Of a DNA stretch of 64,000 nt, positions 1-8,515 are shown one piece after another. Origin of the DNA: VAXT01 sp963698015 (GTDB lineage Bacteria; Actinomycetota; Thermoleophilia; Gaiellales; Gaiellaceae); assembly GCA_963698015.1 (NCBI GenBank), contig OY969109.1, positions 496,001 to 560,000 of the forward strand. Direction: 5' to 3'. A program made the position numbers and the translations under genes. The stretch's first letter is position 1; each line of letters begins with the position of its first letter. The notes under the pieces were generated by a model. That model did no database searches, was not told the DNA's origin, and was given only the letters and a program-made list of their open reading frames with translations.

Positions 1-938
1 CGCCACCCGTCGGACCAGGTGATGGGCTCGGTCCACTGCGTCTTCAGGTTGGGGCCGGTCGGGCCGTTGTAGAACGCCTTCTGCAGCTCGCCCCAGCGCC
101 CTTCGAACGTGATCCAGGGGTACGCCTTCGCAGCCTCGGCGGGGTCGCTCGGAATCGTCTTCACGACGGGGCGGAGCTCGTCGTGCGGCCCGCGGGTGTC
201 GTCGCAGCCCACCCCCGCGTCCGCCGAGCTGCCGAGATAGAGGGCGGCGCCGAACTTGTTCGCATGGCTGCCGGCGGCGGGGTAGACGACCGGGTGCGTC
301 CCGTCGACGAGCTCGAGCTTCTCGTCGCCCCAGTCCGCCCGCTCGGCGCCCTCGTGCGAGCTGTAGCCGATCGCGGTCGGCTCCGTGTTCAACGCCTCGG
401 CGGCATCGGCCGCATCGAAGTCGAGCTGGACCATCTCCCAGTCGCCCTCGTGCGTGTTGTTGAAGTCGTTGAAGACGTAGAAGAACCAGTACTGGAGGGC
501 GACCTTGCCCGGATGACCGGGGTCGGTGACCACGTGCGCGTAGACCGTCGGCGAGCCTCCGCCCGCGAGGAGGTGGCGCTGCCAGTTCTCGTAGTCGCAG
601 CCCGGGCTGAGCGCGCTGCCCGGGTAGTCGAGGTGGTACTCGAAGCGGTTGACCAGGTCCTGCGCTCTCGGGCCGATCTTCACCAGGTCGGTCGTGTTCC
701 AGGGCCCGCGCAGCGCCACGGTCGGCTGGCCGAACAGCAGGTCGACGTCGAGCGGGATGTACGGCTCTCCGGGGCCGCACTCCACGGGCTGCTCGACGAG
801 GCGCACGTCCGGGCTGTACTTCTGCGCGAGCGCGTCCTCGTCGCCCGTCGCCGCGCCGGCCGTGATGGCGACCGCGAGCGCGGCCGCGCCCGTCAGCGCG
901 AGCAGCACGAGCAGTCTCAGCGGGCGTCGCGATCCCAC
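1..938 (-). CDS. Secreted Vps62-like (DUF946-type) protein, C-terminus beyond the left edge
   Basis: The reverse strand is open from a GTG at 938 to the window edge, about 312 codons, with an in-frame TAG 12 nt upstream of the GTG. Residues 1-30 are a signal peptide (arginines, then an Ala/Leu-rich core). The middle carries a run of aromatic residues and the string NNTHEGDWEMVQL, followed by HPVVYPAAGSHANKF. These HEGDWE and GSHAN signatures are what I associate with the Vps62/DUF946 family. A secreted, possibly cell-surface protein is inferred; no catalytic role is known to me. The gene starts 10 nt after the stop of the peptidase fragment at 948-1343 and may be co-transcribed with it. The long plus-strand ORF over the same bases is its antisense shadow. 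Confidence 0.65.
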   Translation of the reverse strand, partial: MGSRRPLRLLVLLALTGAAALAVAITAGAATGDEDALAQKYSPDVRLVEQPVECGPGEPYIPLDVDLLFGQPTVALRGPWNTTDLVKIGPRAQDLVNRFEYHLDYPGSALSPGCDYENWQRHLLAGGGSPTVYAHVVTDPGHPGKVALQYWFFYVFNDFNNTHEGDWEMVQLDFDAADAAEALNTEPTAIGYSSHEGAERADWGDEKLELVDGTHPVVYPAAGSHANKFGAALYLGSSADAGVGCDDTRGPHDELRPVVKTIPSDPAEAAKAYPWITFEGRWGELQKAFYNGPTGPNLKTQWTEPITWSDGW

Positions 939-947
939 AACGCCTCG

Positions 948-1343
948 CTATTCGACGGGAACCGCGCCAATCCCGGTTCCGCTGTCCTGCTCGCGCTCTA
1001 CGCGATCGCGTCGCCGATCAGCCCAGTGCCCGTTGTCCAGCTGAGGCTTCACCTCGGACTGGATCCAGGTGCCCGGCGACGTCTTCGAGTTCCAGGACGA
1101 GACCAGCTCGTTGAACGCGAAGCTCATCGGGTACACGCGCGACGTCCACGTGCCGAACGCGTAGCTCCCGGAGCCGTCGACGTGCTGTCCGAGCACGGTC
1201 ACGGCCGAGAACGGGTCGGCGTAGTCGAAGGTCCCGGCCCCGTTGCCGGCGAGCTTCAGCGTGCCGCCGTCCAGCACGAGGCCGCTCAGCGCTCCGGCGC
1301 CGAAGTCGACCTCGTTGAAGTTGATGGGCTGCTCGGATGGCAT
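948..1343 (-). pseudogene. N-terminal fragment of a secreted C39-like peptidase family protein
   Basis: A 131-codon frame from an ATG at 1343. Residues 75-105 read FAFNELVSSWNSKTSPGTWI, which resembles the N-terminal beta-sandwich that precedes the papain-like domain in actinobacterial C39-family peptidases. After GHWA the sequence turns into Arg-rich low-information residues (DRRRDRVERE) and stops. No Cys/His catalytic domain follows. I infer a gene truncated by deletion or frameshift, with the Vps62-like gene now directly downstream. It could also be a short expressed protein; the family assignment rests on the SWN..PGTWI motif alone. Confidence 0.45.
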
Positions 1344-1400
1344 AACCAAGCGGGGACCTGCGTTCTCACAAAAGGACGCGTTCCCGCGTTCTCTACCACG

Positions 1401-2330
1401 ATGGCGACTTTCGAGACGACCGCTCGTGTGCCCGCCGACCGTGAGCGGATGCTCGCGCTCGGCGCCGGGCTCGTCACCGTCACGCTCTGGGCCTCGGCGT
1501 TCGTCGGCATCCGGTCGGCGTCGCAGCACCTCTCGCCCGGCGCGCTGGCGCTCGGCCGGCTGATGATCGCGAGCCTCGCGCTGGGCTCGATCGTCCTCTG
1601 GAGGCGGGAGCCGCTGCCCGGGCGGCGTGACGTGGCGGCGATCGCGCTCGTCGGGCTCTTCTGGTTCGGGCTTTACAACATCTCGCTGAACGCGGCCGAG
1701 CGGCGCGTCGACGCCGGCACCGCCTCGATGCTCGTCAACGTCGGCCCGATCATCCTCGCCGTCCTTGCCGGATTCATCCTGCACGAAGGCTTCCCGAGGC
1801 GCCTCTTCGCAGGCTGCGCGATCGCGCTCGCGGGCGTCGTGGTGATCGGGACCGCGACCTCGAATCAGGGAGTCGCCGCGAGCTGGGGCGCGCTCCTGTG
1901 CCTCGCGGCCGCGGTCTTCTATGCGATCGGCGTCGTCGCCCAGAAGCCGGTGCTGGCGCGCGTGTCGCCGCTGATGGTGACCTGGCTCGCCTGCACGCTC
2001 GGCGCCGTCGTGTGCCTGCCGTTCGCCTTCACGCTCGGGCAGCAGCTTCCGGATGCGCCCGCGTCGTCGATCGGCTGGATGATCTACCTGGCGATCGCCC
2101 CGATGGCGATCGGGTTTCTGACCTGGGGCTACGCGCTCGCGCGCACGACCGCGGGGCGCATGGGCTCGATCACGTACCTCGTGCCGCCGATCGCGATCCT
2201 GCTCGGCTGGCTCCTGCTCGGCGAAACGCCGCCCGGGCTCGCAATCGTGGGCGGCGCGATCTGCCTCGCAGGCGTCGTCGTCGCGCGGCGGCAGCCCGCT
2301 AGCGCCGTTTCCGACCGACCAGCAGACTGA
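1401..2330 (+). CDS. EamA/DMT-family transporter (10 membrane segments)
   Basis: 309 residues with ten hydrophobic segments arranged as two EamA repeats, the standard architecture and length of drug/metabolite transporter exporters. The first repeat begins with TLWASAFVGIRS, the usual start of helix 1. The second repeat ends with LLLGETPPGLAIVGGAICLAG, a typical EamA C-terminal helix pair. The substrate cannot be told from sequence. The ATG at 1401 is chosen because residues before it in the same frame are antisense to other genes and not membrane-like. The last 32 bp overlap convergently with the lysozyme gene. The gene is divergent from the peptidase fragment, so the promoter should lie in 1344-1400. 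Confidence 0.85.
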   Translation: MATFETTARVPADRERMLALGAGLVTVTLWASAFVGIRSASQHLSPGALALGRLMIASLALGSIVLWRREPLPGRRDVAAIALVGLFWFGLYNISLNAAERRVDAGTASMLVNVGPIILAVLAGFILHEGFPRRLFAGCAIALAGVVVIGTATSNQGVAASWGALLCLAAAVFYAIGVVAQKPVLARVSPLMVTWLACTLGAVVCLPFAFTLGQQLPDAPASSIGWMIYLAIAPMAIGFLTWGYALARTTAGRMGSITYLVPPIAILLGWLLLGETPPGLAIVGGAICLAGVVVARRQPASAVSDRPAD

Positions 2331-3354
2331 CCCTCGCTCCGCGAGCCCGGCGGGATCCCGCGCGGGGGTTCTGCCCGAGGACGCGGCCGACGCGCTTCGA
2401 GCGCACGTGCCGAACGCGGCCGGGGACGCAGTGCGCGCCGCGGATCCTGGCCCGCGCGTTCGCCAGCCGCATGCCGATCAGACGCGGAACGCGGCAGATG
2501 ACCGCCGGCGGTGGCGGAGGCGGCGGTGGTGGCGGAGGCGGGGGAGGCTGAGGAGGAGGCGGCTGAGCGCCGTTCGCGAGCGCGACGAGGTCGTCCTGCG
2601 ATCCGTTGAACACGTCCTGGTCGCCCGGGAAGTCGACGGGCTGGTTCGTCCATTGCCAGAACGCGTAGTTGCTCCAACCGGCAGGAAGCTGGCCGACCGT
2701 CTGGCACCAGCATGCGATCCAGAGCGGGACGGTCGCGCCGAAGCCCGCGTAGTTGCCGGTGCACGTCTGCCACCAGTTCGTCGTCGAGTAGATGACCGGC
2801 CAGCGGCTCGTCAGCGCCTGGTACTGGCTGACGAAGCTCGTCAGCCACGTGACCATCGCGCTCTGGCTCAGGCCGTAGCACGTCGCGCCGTACGGGTTGT
2901 ATTCGATGTCGAGCGCCCCGGGCAGCGTCCGGCCGTCGGCGGACCACGCACCCCCGTGCGCCGCGAACCACTGCGCCTGCGCGGCGCCGGTCGACCGGTC
3001 GGGCAGACCGAAGTGATAAGCCCCGCGCACGAGCCCGACGTCGAACGCGCCGACGTACTGCTGCGTGAAGTACGGGTTGACGTAGCTCGTCCCCTCGGTC
3101 GCCTTGACGAAGGCGAAGCGCGCGCCGTTCGCGGCCACCGTCGCCCAGTCGACGTTCCCCTGCCAGCTGCTGACGTCGAGCCCCGGCAGGCCCGCGGGCC
3201 GGGCGGCTCGCATCGGCGCGACATGGCGGCTCGCCAGCCCAGACCCGGCGTGGTCGCTCTCCTGGTGCGCCACGGGGCCTCCGGCGCCGAGTGCCGCTCC
3301 CGCAGTCGTCAGGCCGGCGACGAGCGCCGCCAGCACGACACGATTCAGACCCAC
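2299..3354 (-). CDS. Secreted GH25 lysozyme with poly-proline linker and C-terminal PASTA-like domain
   Basis: 351 residues from a GTG at 3354. Residues 1-24 are a signal peptide. Residues 53-255 form a GH25 (Chalaropsis-type) muramidase: GLDVSSWQG opens the barrel, and ALDIEYNP carries the Asp-x-Glu catalytic pair, with YSTTNWW and LWIACW typical of later strands. About 20 consecutive prolines follow (residues 265-285), then a PASTA-like module (VPRLIGMRLANARARI ... VLGQNPRAGSRRARGARVSLLV). The enzyme probably cleaves peptidoglycan outside the membrane, with the PASTA module binding wall muropeptides. The GTG sits 8 nt from a 22-bp inverted repeat. The gene is divergent from the channel gene at 3448. 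Confidence 0.9.
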   Translation of the reverse strand: MGLNRVVLAALVAGLTTAGAALGAGGPVAHQESDHAGSGLASRHVAPMRAARPAGLPGLDVSSWQGNVDWATVAANGARFAFVKATEGTSYVNPYFTQQYVGAFDVGLVRGAYHFGLPDRSTGAAQAQWFAAHGGAWSADGRTLPGALDIEYNPYGATCYGLSQSAMVTWLTSFVSQYQALTSRWPVIYSTTNWWQTCTGNYAGFGATVPLWIACWCQTVGQLPAGWSNYAFWQWTNQPVDFPGDQDVFNGSQDDLVALANGAQPPPPQPPPPPPPPPPPPPPAVICRVPRLIGMRLANARARIRGAHCVPGRVRHVRSKRVGRVLGQNPRAGSRRARGARVSLLVGRKRR

Positions 3355-3361
3355 CGAGGCA

Positions 3362-3383
3362 CGCTAACAACGACTTGTTAGCG
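3362..3383. promoter_or_regulatory. Perfect 9-bp inverted repeat between divergent genes (operator candidate)
   Basis: Arms CGCTAACAA (3362-3370) and TTGTTAGCG (3375-3383) are perfectly complementary around a 4-nt spacer. The repeat lies 8 bp upstream of the lysozyme GTG and upstream of the channel gene, so a dimeric repressor could control both. It could also form a hairpin in a channel leader. No regulator gene is adjacent. Confidence 0.4.
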
Positions 3384-3447
3384 CGAGGTGTCCATTTCCT
3401 CCTCCGGTAGGACGTCAGCCGCCGCTGGTTTCCTATGTCCTCGAGCG

Positions 3448-3891
3448 ATGGGCCGCTTCAACATCGTCGAGCGACGGGTAGCACGCTTCGTCCAGCGGCC
3501 GCCGACGGTGCGCGGAGCCACGGCGGTGATCGTGTCGGCGACCTTCGTCGTGGTCATCGGCTCCGGGGTGCTGATGACCGTGATCGACAACGCCGAGTTT
3601 CCCGACGTCGGCGTCGGGTTGTGGTGGGCCGTGCAGACGGTCACGACGGTCGGCTACGGAGACGTTGCGCCGAAGGACGTCAGCGGGAGGCTCGTCGCAA
3701 CGCTCGTCATGCTCGAGGGAACCGCGTTCATCGCGATCGTGACCGCGGTGATCACGTCCAGCTTCATCAGTCGCGCACAGACCGAGCGCGACGCCGCGCA
3801 GAAGACCGACGACCTGAGCGACCGCGAGGCGATGGAGCGCCGCTTCGACGAGCTCGAGCGGAAGATCGACGCGTTAGCCGCCCGGCGCTGA
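3448..3891 (+). CDS. Small two-helix potassium channel (Ion_trans_2 type)
   Basis: 147 residues from the ATG at 3448, chosen over an upstream in-frame ATG at 3388 because the intervening residues are low-complexity and sit in the divergent regulatory region. TM1 (GATAVIVSATFVVVIGSGVLM), a pore helix, the selectivity filter TVGYGD and TM2 (ATLVMLEGTAFIAIVTAVITS) give the minimal KcsA-like pore. The charged C-terminus (residues 110-147) is predicted to be helical, ending ELERKIDALAARR, a likely tetramerising coiled coil. No RCK or cyclic-nucleotide domain is present. The 18-bp tail overlaps convergently with the YihY gene. Confidence 0.88.
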   Translation: MGRFNIVERRVARFVQRPPTVRGATAVIVSATFVVVIGSGVLMTVIDNAEFPDVGVGLWWAVQTVTTVGYGDVAPKDVSGRLVATLVMLEGTAFIAIVTAVITSSFISRAQTERDAAQKTDDLSDREAMERRFDELERKIDALAARR

Positions 3892-4824
3892 CTGAGGCGT
3901 CGAGCCGGGACGCGCGTGCCGCTCGGAGAGGGTCGCGTTGACGACCGCAGCGGCGACGACCAGCCTGCTGACCAGGAAGAGCCCGAAGAGCAACCCCGCG
4001 GCGACTCCCAGCGCTCCGTAGGTCCCTTGCTTGGCGATCGCGTACGGCGTGAGGACGTAGGCGGTCACGACCTGGAGCGCCTCGACGCCGATCCCGAAGA
4101 CCAGGGCGCCCGGGATCAGCGCCGTCCAATCGGTCTCCCGGTGTGGGAGCCGGAGCGTGACGAGCAGCCAGAGCCCCGCGTAGGCGACGAGTGCGATCAG
4201 CGTCGCCAGCAACCCGGGCGTGGGCGACCAGGCCCTCACCGCGCTCGCGGTCGCGGAGACGACGCCGAAGCAAAGCAGCAGGACAAGGAGCCTCAGCGTC
4301 GCCACGAGTTTCGGCTTCGGCGCACGGCTGCGATCGTCGGTCCAGACCAGCCTGTGCGCCCCGATCAGCACCCGGAGCACGCTCCGCGTCACCCAGATCA
4401 GCACCGGAACGCCGATCAGGAGCGCGTACCAGCGGTTCGGGCTGTCGGCGGCGTTGGCGATGGAGCTCGAGATCAGGCCCTCCATACCCACCGATCGGGC
4501 CGCCGCCTCAGGAGATTCCGAATTGGCGTCCGCGGCGATGCCGAGGCCCGCGACGACGACCAGCGCGAGCGGCAGCAGCCAGATGAAGAGCCGGTAGGCG
4601 AGGGCGCCCGCGATGATCCCGCCTCCGACCTCGCTGTCCCGGTCGACCATCTCGAAGATCGCGTCGACCGAGCTGTGGCGGCTGCGCTCGTCCTGCGCGC
4701 GCTCGGCGAGCCGCTCGGCGTCCGTTCGCCTCGCGGCCGTCCACTGGCGCGTCTTCTCGATGCGCGACGCCGGCTCCACCATGTCCTGCCCGGGCTCTCG
4801 TCCCACGGGTTCCATGAGATCCAA
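3874..4824 (-). CDS. YihY/BrkB-family inner-membrane protein
   Basis: 316 residues with an N-terminal cytoplasmic stretch of about 65 residues and then six hydrophobic segments. GALAYRLFIWLLPLALVVVAG, near residue 75, is the hallmark first helix of YihY (formerly called RNase BN/BrkB). Length and topology match the family. The biochemical function of YihY proteins is not established; the RNase BN label is historical and wrong. The gene is probably monocistronic: 67 bp separate it from the upstream SHOCT gene, which points the same way. Confidence 0.85.
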   Translation of the reverse strand: MDLMEPVGREPGQDMVEPASRIEKTRQWTAARRTDAERLAERAQDERSRHSSVDAIFEMVDRDSEVGGGIIAGALAYRLFIWLLPLALVVVAGLGIAADANSESPEAAARSVGMEGLISSSIANAADSPNRWYALLIGVPVLIWVTRSVLRVLIGAHRLVWTDDRSRAPKPKLVATLRLLVLLLCFGVVSATASAVRAWSPTPGLLATLIALVAYAGLWLLVTLRLPHRETDWTALIPGALVFGIGVEALQVVTAYVLTPYAIAKQGTYGALGVAAGLLFGLFLVSRLVVAAAVVNATLSERHARPGSTPQSAPGG

Positions 4825-4891
4825 TCGTGCCGTAAGGCTGTAGATGCGCGCGGTGGAGCTAGAACGAGAGCGGCTTGGCCACTGGCGTCAC

Positions 4892-5614
4892 CTACCTGAG
4901 CCTGTCGAGCAGCTCGCGCTTCTTCTGGTCGAACTCCTCCTGCGTGATCAGCCCGCGATCCTTCATGTCCGCCAGGCGGCTGAGGGCGGTGTCCAGCTCC
5001 TCGGCGGACATGCCGTCGGAGGATGGGCGCTCCTGCAGAGCCGCGGACGCGACCGCCTCCTGCATGGCGCGCCCCCCGCCGACCTCGAGCTCGTGCTCCT
5101 GCTTGGCGTCGAGGAGCGCCTTCTTGAACCCGTCCGCATCGGGGAGGAAGCGGATCTTGCTCGTTCCCGCCTCGGCCGCGGTCAGCAGGTCGATCTCGCC
5201 GTAGCCGACGATCCGGCCGAGCCACGGGTGGCCCACGTTCATGTCGGTGATCGCCTGCAGCGAGGTGTCGTGTGTGTACTTGTTGATCACGCCGCCCGCC
5301 TCGATCACGCGGCGCGTCGTGACGAGGTAGCGCTCGACCCTCCACACGAGGAAGTACCAGACGAGGCCGATCAGACCCACGATCAGGGCGATCCAGAACG
5401 CCCAGCCGAGGAGCGTGCTGATCGGCCCTGCGACGCCGTTGTTCGGCACGCCCGCGTCCAGGGCGCCCGAGACGAGCCCGATGACGAGCGCGAGGACGAA
5501 CCACCGCCCCGCCTCGAGGAACGTGAGCCAGTGGCGCTGCCGTACCAGTAGGACGCGCTCGCCCGTCGCGAGCAGCGAGTCGTACTTCGAGGTCTCGTCG
5601 TCCGTGGGGCTCAT
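4892..5614 (-). CDS. Membrane protein with bacterial PH domain and C-terminal SHOCT motif
   Basis: 240 residues from the ATG at 5614. Two hydrophobic segments (about residues 28-50 and 65-90) are followed by a YdbS/DUF304-type bacterial PH domain: RYLVTTRRVIEAGGVINKYTHDTSLQAI is the characteristic 'tRRvi...G.....t..ipl..I' pattern. The last 30 residues (LSRLADMKDRGLITQEEFDQKKRELL) are a SHOCT oligomerisation motif. The role is unknown; such proteins are membrane-associated and often stress-linked. It lies 31 bp downstream of another SHOCT-tailed membrane protein on the same strand, so the two are likely co-transcribed. Confidence 0.75.
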   Translation of the reverse strand: MSPTDDETSKYDSLLATGERVLLVRQRHWLTFLEAGRWFVLALVIGLVSGALDAGVPNNGVAGPISTLLGWAFWIALIVGLIGLVWYFLVWRVERYLVTTRRVIEAGGVINKYTHDTSLQAITDMNVGHPWLGRIVGYGEIDLLTAAEAGTSKIRFLPDADGFKKALLDAKQEHELEVGGGRAMQEAVASAALQERPSSDGMSAEELDTALSRLADMKDRGLITQEEFDQKKRELLDRLR

Positions 5615-5645
5615 GCCTCGGCGAGATCTTGACTGCTCTGCCGGA

Positions 5646-6965
5646 TCACGGCGTCCCGACGGGCAGACCGAGCACTTTGGCCTTGGCCGTCGTGAACTCC
5701 GCCTCGTCGAGCAGGCCCTGACGCCGGAGCTCCGCCAGCCGCTCGAGCTCCGCGGCTGCGCTGTCTGTCCCCCGGCGCGCCTCGAGGCGACCGACGAAGG
5801 CCCCGAAAGCCTCCGAGAGGTCCTTCGGCTCCGCATCGGGGAACTCGCGGGCCGTCTGGCGCCGCAGAGCCTCCAGGCCGAGGAGCGCCAGCGCGAACCA
5901 GATCACGACCGTGAGCGGGAAGCCGAACTGCGGAGTTGGTCGCCACCAGAGCAGCAGGAGGTAGCCGATGACGAGCGCGCCGTACGCCACCTCGGGTCGA
6001 CGCAGGTACGGCGCGAGCGCATGCCGCGCTGCGGTCGCCCGGGGGCTCGGGCCGCTCAGCCAGATGCCGGCGAGCGCGATGACGGCGATGATGATCGCGG
6101 TCCAGCCGGCCCCACGGAGCAGGTCGGTGAGGATCGCGTAGGTCGCGGCGGCGGCAGGGCGCACGGACTCGGACGTGACGAGATGTCCAACGACGTAGCG
6201 CCCGATCAGCGACTGCACGATCAGGATCAGCACGCCCGCGATCAGCAGGCCGATCGCGTTGGCGCGGAGCTCGTTCCGCCGCCGCCCTCGCGCGAGCCAC
6301 ACCGCACCGGCGGCCGCAGCCAGGGCGAGCACCCAGATCCAGTCGGCCACGAAGCGCAGGAGCTTGGTCGCGTCCTGAGCGGTCTTCAGTTGGTCCGATT
6401 CGAGGATCGTCACCCTCCCTGCGTCCTCGGGGAGCCTCGACTGGAGATTCGAGACGATCGAGAAGCGGTCGCCCAGGTCGAGCACGAGCGGGCGGACATC
6501 GAGCACGACCTTGCCGCCGCTGGTCTCGACGACCGTCGCGTCACCGTCGAGGACCCCCACGAACTGGCGCTGTGCGGACGAAGAGGCGTTCACGAAGGCG
6601 TCCTGCACGCGCGGCTGCTCGAGCAGCCGCCGCGCCGAGCGGTCTGCGGCGTCGCGGGTTGCGCCCGCGATCAGTCCAGAGAGCGGTTGCAGGTTCGGTG
6701 GCAGCCGCTGGCGGAGGACGGCTGACACGTCGACGTTCGCGTAGAGCTGGTCGACGAGCGTGGTCGCCACCTGGTCGCGGACGGCGCGATCGGCGATCAG
6801 CTGGCGCGAGGTGGAGCGGAACTGCGACTCGTCGAGTGCCTGCCGCTTGACGAAGTTCGCGAGGACGCTGACGACGACGAGCACGATCGCGAGCACCGTC
6901 AGCGCGCGGGCGGCGATCAGCCGTCGCCGCGACGCAACGGGATCTGGCTCGGCGGTGCTCGTCAT
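5646..6965 (-). CDS. Multi-pass membrane protein with large extracytoplasmic domain and SHOCT-like tail
   Basis: 439 residues. One TM near residues 18-40 is followed by a soluble region of about 180 residues with repeated Ala/Arg/Gln helices (likely outside). Four or five TM segments then occupy about 210-370, and a C-terminal helix pair (LERLAELRRQGLLDEAEFTTAK) is SHOCT-like. I recognise the general layout from actinobacterial integral membrane proteins of unknown function but no enzymatic motif. The gene precedes the PH-SHOCT gene on the same strand, and the shared SHOCT tails suggest that the two proteins interact. The divergent promoter region is 6966-7054. Confidence 0.6.
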   Translation of the reverse strand: MTSTAEPDPVASRRRLIAARALTVLAIVLVVVSVLANFVKRQALDESQFRSTSRQLIADRAVRDQVATTLVDQLYANVDVSAVLRQRLPPNLQPLSGLIAGATRDAADRSARRLLEQPRVQDAFVNASSSAQRQFVGVLDGDATVVETSGGKVVLDVRPLVLDLGDRFSIVSNLQSRLPEDAGRVTILESDQLKTAQDATKLLRFVADWIWVLALAAAAGAVWLARGRRRNELRANAIGLLIAGVLILIVQSLIGRYVVGHLVTSESVRPAAAATYAILTDLLRGAGWTAIIIAVIALAGIWLSGPSPRATAARHALAPYLRRPEVAYGALVIGYLLLLWWRPTPQFGFPLTVVIWFALALLGLEALRRQTAREFPDAEPKDLSEAFGAFVGRLEARRGTDSAAAELERLAELRRQGLLDEAEFTTAKAKVLGLPVGTP

Positions 6966-7054
6966 CCGATCTGAGCGGACCGAGTCTATTGGCTCGCAGC
7001 GGGACCGACCCCAAGCGGGTAGCGTGCGAAGGGCAAGCGAGCAGGGAGGTCACC

Positions 7055-7894
7055 GTGGAGGGTGCCGCAACCCGCAGTCCACTGATGCTGATTCATGGCG
7101 CCTGGCTCTCGTCGCGGAGCTGGGACACGTTCGCCGAGTACTTCCGCGACCGGGGCTATGACGTCTCCGCCCCCGAATGGCCACGCAAGCAAGGCGACGT
7201 CGCCGAGCTGCGCGAGTCGACCGAGGCGATCGAGGGGCTCGGCCTGACCGAGATCGTCGACCACTACGAGGCGCAGATCAGGGCGCTCGACCACGAGCCG
7301 ATCCTGATCGGCCACTCGTTCGGCGGGCTGATCGTCGAGCTCCTGCTCGACCGCGGGCTCGCCCGAGGGGGCGTCGCGATGAGCCCGGCGCCGCCGAAGG
7401 GGATCCTCGTCCTGCCGTTCTCATCGCTCAAGGTCGCCTCGTCGGCACTGGCACATCCGTCGCGCTGGCACGGCGTCGTGCCGCTCACGCTCGACGAGTT
7501 CACCTACGGCTTCGTGAACACGTTCACGCCCGAGGAGGCAAAGGCGGCGTACGAGAAGTACTACGTCCCGGAGACCGGTCAGATCTTCTACGAGGCGGGT
7601 TTCGCGAACTTCCATCTGCACCCGCCCACGGAGCTCCATTTCAAGTACGAGGAGCGGGCACCGCTACTGATCATCGGCGCCGACCAGGACCACACGGTCC
7701 CCGCCTCGGTCTCGAAGAAGCAGTACAAGAAGTACGAGAAGTCTCCGGCACAGACCGACTACCTCGAGTTCGCGGGCCGGCCTCACCTGATGATGACCGC
7801 CGAGAAATGGGCCGAGATCGCAGGCGCGATCGAAGGCTGGATCGCCGGCGTGCCCGAGAAGACGGCTGTCGCGGCGGGCAAGGCGTCGGCCTAG
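7055..7894 (+). CDS. Alpha/beta hydrolase
   Basis: 279 residues. The GTG at 7055 is preceded at 8 nt by GGGAGG; the frame is open further upstream but without a ribosome-binding site. The alpha/beta-hydrolase triad is visible: oxyanion strand LIHGAWLSSRSWD, nucleophile elbow GHSFGG, acid GADQDHTVP and base GRPHLMM. The substrate is unknown; the cap region (TYGFVNTFTPEEAKAAYEKYYVPETG) suggests a small ester, lactone or haloalkane-like pocket. It is followed by a hairpin terminator shared with the convergent VOC gene. Confidence 0.88.
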   Translation: MEGAATRSPLMLIHGAWLSSRSWDTFAEYFRDRGYDVSAPEWPRKQGDVAELRESTEAIEGLGLTEIVDHYEAQIRALDHEPILIGHSFGGLIVELLLDRGLARGGVAMSPAPPKGILVLPFSSLKVASSALAHPSRWHGVVPLTLDEFTYGFVNTFTPEEAKAAYEKYYVPETGQIFYEAGFANFHLHPPTELHFKYEERAPLLIIGADQDHTVPASVSKKQYKKYEKSPAQTDYLEFAGRPHLMMTAEKWAEIAGAIEGWIAGVPEKTAVAAGKASA

Positions 7895-7906
7895 CCGCTC
7901 GGAAGG

Positions 7907-7937
7907 GAGCCGGGGACGGCCGGCCCGTCCCCGGCTC
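7907..7937. terminator. Bidirectional hairpin between convergent genes
   Basis: Arms GAGCCGGGGACGG (7907-7919) and CCGTCCCCGGCTC (7925-7937) pair perfectly over 13 bp with a 5-nt loop. It lies between the hydrolase stop and the VOC-gene stop. There is no T-run, as often seen in GC-rich actinobacteria. Confidence 0.75.
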
Positions 7938-7944
7938 GACGTCA

Positions 7945-8418
7945 TCAGGCTGCGGCCGCCGCCTGCTCGAGCTCCGCGATCTCGATCCTTCCCATCTTCA
8001 GCATCGCGGCCATCACGCGCTGCGACTTCTCGCGGTCGGGGTCGCCGATCAGCTCGTAGAGCACCTTCGGGGTGATCTGCCAAGAGACGCCGTAGCGGTC
8101 CTTGAGCCATCCGCACGGCCCCTCTTCACCACCGTCGCTGAGCGCGTCCCAGTACCGGTCGACCTCGTCTTGCGACTCGCAGTCGACCTCGAGCGAAATC
8201 GCTTCGTTGAAGGTGAAGTTCGGGCCGCCGTTCAGCGCGATGAACTGCTCGCCGTCGAGCTCGAACAGGACCGTCATCACGGTGCCCTCGGCCCGCGGTC
8301 CGGCGGAGCCGTAGCGGGAAACCTCGACGATCTTCGAATTCGGGAAAATCGACGTATAGAACTTCGCCGCTTCCTCGCCTTCCGTGTCGAACCACAGGCA
8401 CGGTCTGATCTTCTGCAT
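7945..8418 (-). CDS. VOC-fold protein of the PhnB/3-demethylubiquinone methyltransferase-like family
   Basis: 157 residues; the start is supported by GGAGGAG 5 nt upstream. The pattern 'I.PCLWFDTEGEEAAKFYTSIFPNSKI' and 'GVSWQITPK' are diagnostic of the PF06983 VOC family, whose members bind small molecules or metal in a paired beta-alpha-beta-beta-beta fold. Despite the historical name, they are not methyltransferases. The function here is unknown. The gene is monocistronic and separated from the hydrolase by a terminator. Confidence 0.85.
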   Translation of the reverse strand: MQKIRPCLWFDTEGEEAAKFYTSIFPNSKIVEVSRYGSAGPRAEGTVMTVLFELDGEQFIALNGGPNFTFNEAISLEVDCESQDEVDRYWDALSDGGEEGPCGWLKDRYGVSWQITPKVLYELIGDPDREKSQRVMAAMLKMGRIEIAELEQAAAAA

Positions 8419-8515
8419 CGCTCCTCCTCGATCGGCGTTTCGGTCTACTTAAGACCGTTCTTCCACCGGAAAGTCATCGCCATGCGGCCTCCGGTCGGCC
8501 TCGTAGGATCACCGC

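Noticed and set aside
183..1400. Long plus-strand open frame continuous with the EamA transporter
   Set aside because: Its residues are Arg/Val/Glu-rich and antisense to the Vps62-like and peptidase-fragment genes. The transporter's first helix begins just after ATG 1401.
2500..2570. Low-complexity GGCGG/poly-Pro region considered as a DNA repeat element
   Set aside because: It is the proline linker of the GH25 protein, a coding repeat.
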